DNA of 9,371 bases. It comes from an uncultured Labedella sp. (GTDB lineage Bacteria > Actinomycetota > Actinomycetes > Actinomycetales > Microbacteriaceae). The translations under genes and the position numbers were made by a program. The notes below the pieces were generated by a model, which had not been told where the DNA came from, did not search any database, and worked only from the letters and a program-made list of their open reading frames with translations. Of this stretch, positions 6,327 through 9,371 are shown piece after piece (the first letter of the stretch is position 1; the number at the start of each line of letters is the position of its first letter). The stretch lies in the NCBI GenBank assembly GCA_934636065.1, contig CAKTZW010000044.1, positions 1 through 9,371 of the forward strand. The letters run 5' to 3'.

Positions 6327-6356
6327 CACAACATTTCTTGCGCAATGGTCGTTGTG
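6327..6356. promoter_or_regulatory. operator candidate for the ArsR-type regulator
   Basis: The segment reads CACAAC-N5-TTGCGCAA-N5-GTTGTG, symmetric about the 6341/6342 junction, with 20 of 30 positions in perfect dyad. It overlaps the -35 hexamer and spacer of the regulator's promoter and lies in the region shared with the divergent aldo-keto reductase operon. Binding would repress the regulator-exporter operon and could affect the divergent one. Confidence 0.7.
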
Positions 6357-6366
6357 GATCTAGCGT
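6338..6366 (+). promoter_or_regulatory. leaderless promoter of the ArsR-MFS-GNAT operon
   Basis: TTGCGC (-35, 6338-6343), a 17-bp spacer and TAGCGT (-10, 6361-6366) are followed 6 nt later by the ATG at 6373. Transcription is expected to start at the start codon. This is the best complete promoter in the window. I do not see an equally clear promoter for the divergent gene. Confidence 0.65.
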
Positions 6367-6372
6367 GGCACC

Positions 6373-6966
6373 ATGACCCCTCCGGATCGATCGCGCAGCG
6401 TCCTCTCGTCCGCGGCCTCCATGCGAGCGCTCGCCCACCCCACCCGGCTCCGCCTGCTCGGCCTGCTCCGCGAGCGCGGACCCCAGACCGCGGCGCAACT
6501 CGGGGCGGTCGTGGACGAGGCGCCCGGCACGATCAGCTACCACCTGGCCCGGCTCGCGTCCATCGAGCTCATCGAGCCGGCGGAGGTCGACAGCTCCGAT
6601 CGGCGGGAACGGTGGTGGCGCGCCACCGCTCCCCTCACCAGCTGGGAACCGGCCGACCTGCTCGACGATCCGGAGAAGCTCACGGCGTCGGCCGGCCTGC
6701 AGAAGACGATCGCGCAGTTGTACGCGTCGCGCTATACGGACTACATCGACGAGATGCCCGCGATGGGGAGGGAGTGGGTCGCGGCGGGCGCGAGCGGCGA
6801 CCGGACCCTGCGGCTCACCGCGGCCGAGCTCGCGGACCTGCGTGCGGAGCTCGAGGCCCTCACCGAACGGTGGGTGGAGAAGAGCGCGGCCCACGAACCA
6901 CGCGATGAGGACGGTTCGGCGCCCGTCGTGCTGCTCTACCAGGCCTACCGCCGCCCCGCCGGATGA
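6373..6966 (+). CDS. ArsR-type winged helix-turn-helix regulator
   Basis: A 197-aa protein. Residues 16-65 ('SMRALAHPTRLRLLGLLRERGPQTAAQLGAVVDEAPGTISYHLARLASIELIEPA') form the ArsR/HTH_20 winged-helix core; the recognition helix is about 52-63, and the wing carries 'RRERWWRAT' (77-85). There is no CxC or CxxC metal-binding motif, so sensing of arsenic-type metals is unlikely. The C-terminal half (about 95-175) is helical and probably forms the dimer and ligand domain, as in HTH_20 regulators that sit beside MFS exporters. The start has no Shine-Dalgarno but a TAGCGT -10 lies 6 nt upstream (leaderless). The stop overlaps the start of the MFS gene (ATGA). A symmetric operator candidate covers its promoter, so I infer that it represses its own operon and is released by a substrate of the exporter. 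Confidence 0.92.
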   Translation: MTPPDRSRSVLSSAASMRALAHPTRLRLLGLLRERGPQTAAQLGAVVDEAPGTISYHLARLASIELIEPAEVDSSDRRERWWRATAPLTSWEPADLLDDPEKLTASAGLQKTIAQLYASRYTDYIDEMPAMGREWVAAGASGDRTLRLTAAELADLRAELEALTERWVEKSAAHEPRDEDGSAPVVLLYQAYRRPAG

Positions 6967-8249
6967 GTGCCGCGACCGCCGGCGGACCGGCGACCGCCCG
7001 AGTCCGCGGCGCCGCCGGATCGCTCGCCGCCCTCCTCGCCGCCCACGCCGTCTCGCACACGGGGAACGTGGTGACGGCATTCGCGGTCCCGTTCTCCGTG
7101 CTCGCGACGGGAGGGTCGGGTGTCGACGTCGGCATCGCCGCGTTCTTCGCGACGGCCCCCGTCGTGATCGGCGGCCCCCTCGGCGGGGTCATCGTCGACC
7201 GCTTCGGCTACCGCCGCACGGCGATCGTCGCTGACCTCGTCAGCGGGATCACGATCGTGGCGATCCCAACCCTCTTCCTGACGGTCGGACTGCCGTTCTG
7301 GGCGCTGCTCGCGCTCGTCTTCGCCGCCGGCCTGCTCGACACCCCCGGTCAGACCGCGCGGCGGGTGATGCTCCCGACACTGACGACCCGGGCCGGGATC
7401 CACATCGAGAGGAGCGTCGGCCTGCTCGACGGCTCCGAGCGCTTCGCCCGCCTCATCGGCGCCCCCCTGGCGGGGCTGCTCGTGGCGCTCGTGGGGCCGA
7501 TGGCCGCGCTCTTCGTCACCGCCGGGACGTTCGCCGTCTCGGCGATCCTGACGCGGGCGTTCGTCCCCGTCGTCGCGACGGCGGAATCGGCGGAGCCGGA
7601 GCGAGGCGATGGCGAACACCGGGAGTCCTACTGGTCGGACCTCGCGGACGGGTTCCGCTTCGTCGTCCGGGACCCGCTCATGAGGGCGATCGTGGTGCTC
7701 GTCCTCATCACGAATCTCCTCGACGCCGCCCGGAGCTCCGCCCTCCTCCCCCTCTACGCCGAGGAGCGGCTCGGTGGGGCGGCCGCCCTGGGACTGATCG
7801 TCGCAGCGATGGGAGGCGGAGCACTCCTCGGCAACATCGCCTTCGGCCTCGTCGCCCATCGGGTGCCGCGCCGGGTGACGTTCGCCCTCTGCTTCGTCCT
7901 CGTCGCCGGCCCGCCGAGCGTCGCGTTCGCCCTCGACGCCCCGCTGCCGGTCCTCGTCGCCTTGACCGCCATCTCCGGGCTCGCGGCGGGATCCCTCAAT
8001 CCGATCATCGGGGCCGTCGAGCTCGAGCGCATCCCCGAGCACCTGCGCGGCCGTGTGTTCGGACTCATCAACGCCGGCGCCTGGGCCGGCATCCCCTTCG
8101 GCGGCCTGCTCGGCGGCGTCGGCGCCGACCTGATCGGGCTGAGCGCGTCCTTCGCCACCGTCGCCGTCGTCTACACGATCGTGACCCTCACCCCCCTCGC
8201 CGGGGGCGTCTGGCGCCAGATGGAACGCCCTGTGAGGATGGACGCGTGA
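6963..8249 (+). CDS. MFS efflux transporter
   Basis: A 428-aa inner-membrane protein with about 12 hydrophobic segments, the size of a major facilitator exporter. Motif A lies between helices 2 and 3 as 'GGPLGGVIVDRFGYRR' (70-85) with the conserved Gly, Asp79, Arg80 and Gly82. The central loop (about 200-225, Glu-rich, before 'SYWSDLADGFRFVVRDPLMRAIVV') separates two six-helix halves. The layout 'DLADGFRFV.RDP.LR' is typical of the MFS_3/EntS-like drug and siderophore exporters. The substrate cannot be read from the sequence. It overlaps the ArsR-type gene by 4 nt upstream (ATGA) and the GNAT-like gene by 4 nt downstream (GTGA), giving one tightly coupled operon. The role is probably proton-driven export of the compound sensed by the regulator. 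Confidence 0.93.
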   Translation: MSAATAGGPATARVRGAAGSLAALLAAHAVSHTGNVVTAFAVPFSVLATGGSGVDVGIAAFFATAPVVIGGPLGGVIVDRFGYRRTAIVADLVSGITIVAIPTLFLTVGLPFWALLALVFAAGLLDTPGQTARRVMLPTLTTRAGIHIERSVGLLDGSERFARLIGAPLAGLLVALVGPMAALFVTAGTFAVSAILTRAFVPVVATAESAEPERGDGEHRESYWSDLADGFRFVVRDPLMRAIVVLVLITNLLDAARSSALLPLYAEERLGGAAALGLIVAAMGGGALLGNIAFGLVAHRVPRRVTFALCFVLVAGPPSVAFALDAPLPVLVALTAISGLAAGSLNPIIGAVELERIPEHLRGRVFGLINAGAWAGIPFGGLLGGVGADLIGLSASFATVAVVYTIVTLTPLAGGVWRQMERPVRMDA

Positions 8250-8539
8250 CGATGGTGACGGTGCGCCCGATGACCGCGAACGAGTACGCGCAGTGGCGGA
8301 CGACCCTCGCGGAGGAGTACGCGAACGACCAGGTCACCGCCGGCCGCTGGCCGACCGAGGGCGCGAAACGCGGCCGGGGTTTCGGGCGCGCCCTGCTCGC
8401 CGCCGTCGAGGACGCGACCCGCCGCGCGGGAGTCGGGTCGCTCGAGCTCAACGTCTTCGGCCACAACCGCACCGCCGTCTCCCTCTACTCGACGTCGGGC
8501 TATGAGGTCGTCACCCAGCAGATGCGCAAGCGGCTCTGA
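8246..8539 (+). CDS. GNAT-like acetyltransferase with internal in-frame deletion
   Basis: The protein is 97 aa; family members of this kind are about 150-160 aa. Residues 3-39 ('MVTVRPMTANEYAQWRTTLAEEYANDQVTAGRWPTEG') are the usual N-terminal strand and helices of actinobacterial GNATs. At residue 41 the sequence jumps straight to the acetyl-CoA site 'RGRGFGRALLAAVEDATRRAG' (R42, G45, G47) and the normal C-terminus 'LELNVFGHNRTAVSLYSTSGYEVVTQQMRKRL'. The region in between, some 50-60 residues covering the central strands that normally shape the substrate pocket and the strand before the pyrophosphate loop, is absent while the frame is kept. Catalysis is doubtful; it may be a decayed gene or a small acetyl-CoA-binding protein. 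GTG at 8246 overlaps the MFS stop (GTGA); ATG at 8252 is an alternative. Confidence 0.8.
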   Translation: MTMVTVRPMTANEYAQWRTTLAEEYANDQVTAGRWPTEGAKRGRGFGRALLAAVEDATRRAGVGSLELNVFGHNRTAVSLYSTSGYEVVTQQMRKRL

Positions 8540-8544
8540 GCCGC
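8530..8544 (+). terminator. small stem-loop across the GNAT stop codon
   Basis: GCGGCT-CTG-AGCCGC forms a 6-bp perfect stem with a 3-nt loop and includes the TGA stop (8537-8539). It is short, has no T tract and lies partly inside the gene, so it is at best a weak end of the ArsR-MFS-GNAT transcript. Confidence 0.25.
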
Positions 8545-8570
8545 ACGGCGGAGCTCCCAGCCGCCCGGGC

Positions 8571-8576
8571 TAGGCT
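8571..8576 (+). promoter_or_regulatory. -10 element of a leaderless promoter for the DUF3515 gene
   Basis: TAGGCT lies 7 nt before the ATG at 8584, and there is no Shine-Dalgarno. It implies a leaderless transcript separate from the upstream operon. No clear -35 is seen. Confidence 0.5.
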
Positions 8577-8583
8577 GATCGGG

Positions 8584-9096
8584 ATGATCACGCGCTCGAC
8601 TCGGACGGCCCTCCGGCTGATCGCGACAGCGACCCTCGTCGCCGCCGGGGCGGCGGTTCTCACCGGCTGTTCCGCCGCCGTCTCGCTGGAACCGGCCGAC
8701 GACGCGAACAACGCCGACTGCGCCTACCTGAGCGTCGCGCTGCCGGAGACCGTCGCGGAGCAGCCGAAGCGGGACACCGACGCCCAGGCCACGGGTGCGT
8801 GGGGCTCACCCGCCTCGATCCTGCTGCGCTGCGGCGTGAAGGTCCCCGGCCCGACGACGATGGAGTGCACGACCGTCAACGGTGTCGACTGGATCATCGA
8901 CGACTCCGAGGCGCCGAACTACCGCTTCACCACCTACGGCCGGGACCCGGCGATCGAGGTCATCGTCGACTCCGAGGTCGTGCACGGGTCCACGGCCCTC
9001 GTCGATCTCGAGCCCGCCGTCGCGAGCATGCCCACCGAGCCGTTCACCGCGTGCGTCGGCGCCGACGACCTCGAGATCCCCGACAGCACGGAGTGA
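8584..9096 (+). CDS. DUF3515 family lipoprotein
   Basis: A 170-aa exported protein. It has a lipoprotein signal peptide: basic n-region (R4, R7, R11), hydrophobic core (12-25) and lipobox L26-T-G-C29, so C29 should be lipidated and the protein held on the outer face of the membrane. The mature part carries the DUF3515 pattern: 'DCAYLSVALPETVA', 'AWGSPASILLRCGV', 'ECTTVNGVDWIID', 'FTTYGRDPAIEVIVDSEV' and a last Cys in 'FTACVG'. Besides C29 there are four cysteines (C46, C83, C94, C157) that may form disulfides. The family is widespread in Actinobacteria and its function is unknown. The start is set by the TAGGCT -10 directly upstream and by the signal peptide. It stands apart from the operon before it and is followed 23 bp later by another leaderless gene. 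Confidence 0.9.
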   Translation: MITRSTRTALRLIATATLVAAGAAVLTGCSAAVSLEPADDANNADCAYLSVALPETVAEQPKRDTDAQATGAWGSPASILLRCGVKVPGPTTMECTTVNGVDWIIDDSEAPNYRFTTYGRDPAIEVIVDSEVVHGSTALVDLEPAVASMPTEPFTACVGADDLEIPDSTE

Positions 9097-9107
9097 TGCG
9101 GTGCCGG

Positions 9108-9113
9108 TAGCGT
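9108..9113 (+). promoter_or_regulatory. -10 element of a leaderless promoter for the last gene
   Basis: TAGCGT, the same hexamer as in front of the ArsR-type gene, lies 6 nt before the GTG at 9120. No Shine-Dalgarno is present between them, so the start codon is probably the first codon of the transcript. Confidence 0.5.
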
Positions 9114-9119
9114 GAGCGG

Positions 9120-9371
9120 GTGACCCTTCCCTCCACCGACACGACCGTCCTCTATCCGGACGGAACGCTCGTCTCGACCGGCGTCGTCCTGCACCGCGAG
9201 GTGCTCGCGGATGGCCGCGCCGGCCTCCTGCTCGACACGACCGCGTTCCACGGCGTCGACGCGGCGTGGCCGGACCAGCCCGCCGACCGCGGAACCATCC
9301 GCGCGATCGACGGGTCCGCTGCCGCGGAGATCGAGGATGCGATCGTCGGCGCGACGGACGGCGAGCGGTTG
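9120..9371 (+). CDS. probable AlaX-like metal-dependent hydrolase (alanyl-tRNA editing type), 5' part
   Basis: Eighty-four codons are visible and the rest lies beyond the window. The segment 'TVLYPDGTLVSTGVVLHREVLADGRAGLLLDTTAFHGVDAAWPDQPADRGTIRAIDGS' resembles the N-terminal beta-barrel of AlaRS-editing-like proteins, where 'VVLDRTAFxPxxxxQPxDxG' precedes the HxxxH and CxxxH zinc motifs. Those motifs would lie downstream, so activity cannot be judged. If the call is right, it would remove Ser or Gly mischarged on tRNA-Ala, or act on a related ester. Many actinobacterial members are annotated only as 'metal-dependent hydrolase'. The GTG start is supported by a TAGCGT -10 6 nt upstream; the protein reads in one frame to the window end. 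Confidence 0.5.
   Translation, partial: MTLPSTDTTVLYPDGTLVSTGVVLHREVLADGRAGLLLDTTAFHGVDAAWPDQPADRGTIRAIDGSAAAEIEDAIVGATDGERL

Noticed and set aside
6242..6334. N-terminal extension of the aldo-keto reductase to the ATG at 6334
   Set aside because: The added residues are not found in the family, the start has no Shine-Dalgarno, and it would place the coding region inside the operator. The GTG at 6241 has AGGA at 5 nt.
5240..6376. 378-codon plus-strand frame opposite the aldo-keto reductase
   Set aside because: It is an antisense shadow of a gene with an intact catalytic tetrad, and it crosses the divergent promoter region.

Overview
The window is a GC-rich, densely packed stretch of an actinobacterial chromosome, most likely from the family Microbacteriaceae. 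The pointers are the strong G/C bias at third codon positions, the dimeric class II glycyl-tRNA synthetase, a DUF3515 lipoprotein, a short DUF7882-type protein (a family I know mainly from Microbacteriaceae), and several genes that appear to be leaderless, with a TAGNNT hexamer 6-7 nt before the start codon. I see no rRNA, tRNA, CRISPR array, insertion sequence or phage gene. No gene-free stretch exceeds about 215 bp.

Left part (1-2812): a DUF4190-type small membrane protein (minus strand, cut by the window edge) and glyS (minus strand). A short gap follows, then a leaderless plus-strand alpha/beta hydrolase with a membrane-like N-terminus. The hydrolase converges on a MarR regulator with only 6 bp between the stop codons.

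Middle (2819-4130): a MarR-family regulator (minus) is divergent from a DUF7882-type protein (plus). Their roughly 210-bp intergenic region is unusually AT-rich and full of CTAG. It holds two 13-bp CTAGA-N3-TCTAG palindromes with centres 21 bp apart, a degenerate third copy, and a separate 9-bp inverted repeat with arms 25 bp apart. This is the most promising little-described unit: an autoregulated MarR switch controlling a protein of unknown function. A 17-bp stem-loop after the DUF7882 gene can serve as a terminator for both converging transcripts.

Right-centre (4131-8539): two operons diverge. On the minus strand, a YghZ/Gpr-type aldo-keto reductase overlaps a divergent FMN-dependent alpha-hydroxy-acid oxidase whose substrate-binding motifs are altered. 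On the plus strand, an ArsR-type winged-helix regulator, an MFS exporter and a GNAT-like protein overlap by 4 nt each (ATGA, GTGA). The GNAT protein appears to have lost about a third of its fold by an in-frame internal deletion. Between the operons lies a symmetric element, CACAAC-N5-TTGCGCAA-N5-GTTGTG, laid over the -35 region of the ArsR promoter. It is a strong candidate operator for that regulator.

Right end (8540-9371): a leaderless DUF3515 lipoprotein gene, then the start of another leaderless gene that resembles AlaX-like metal-dependent tRNA-editing hydrolases and is cut by the window end.
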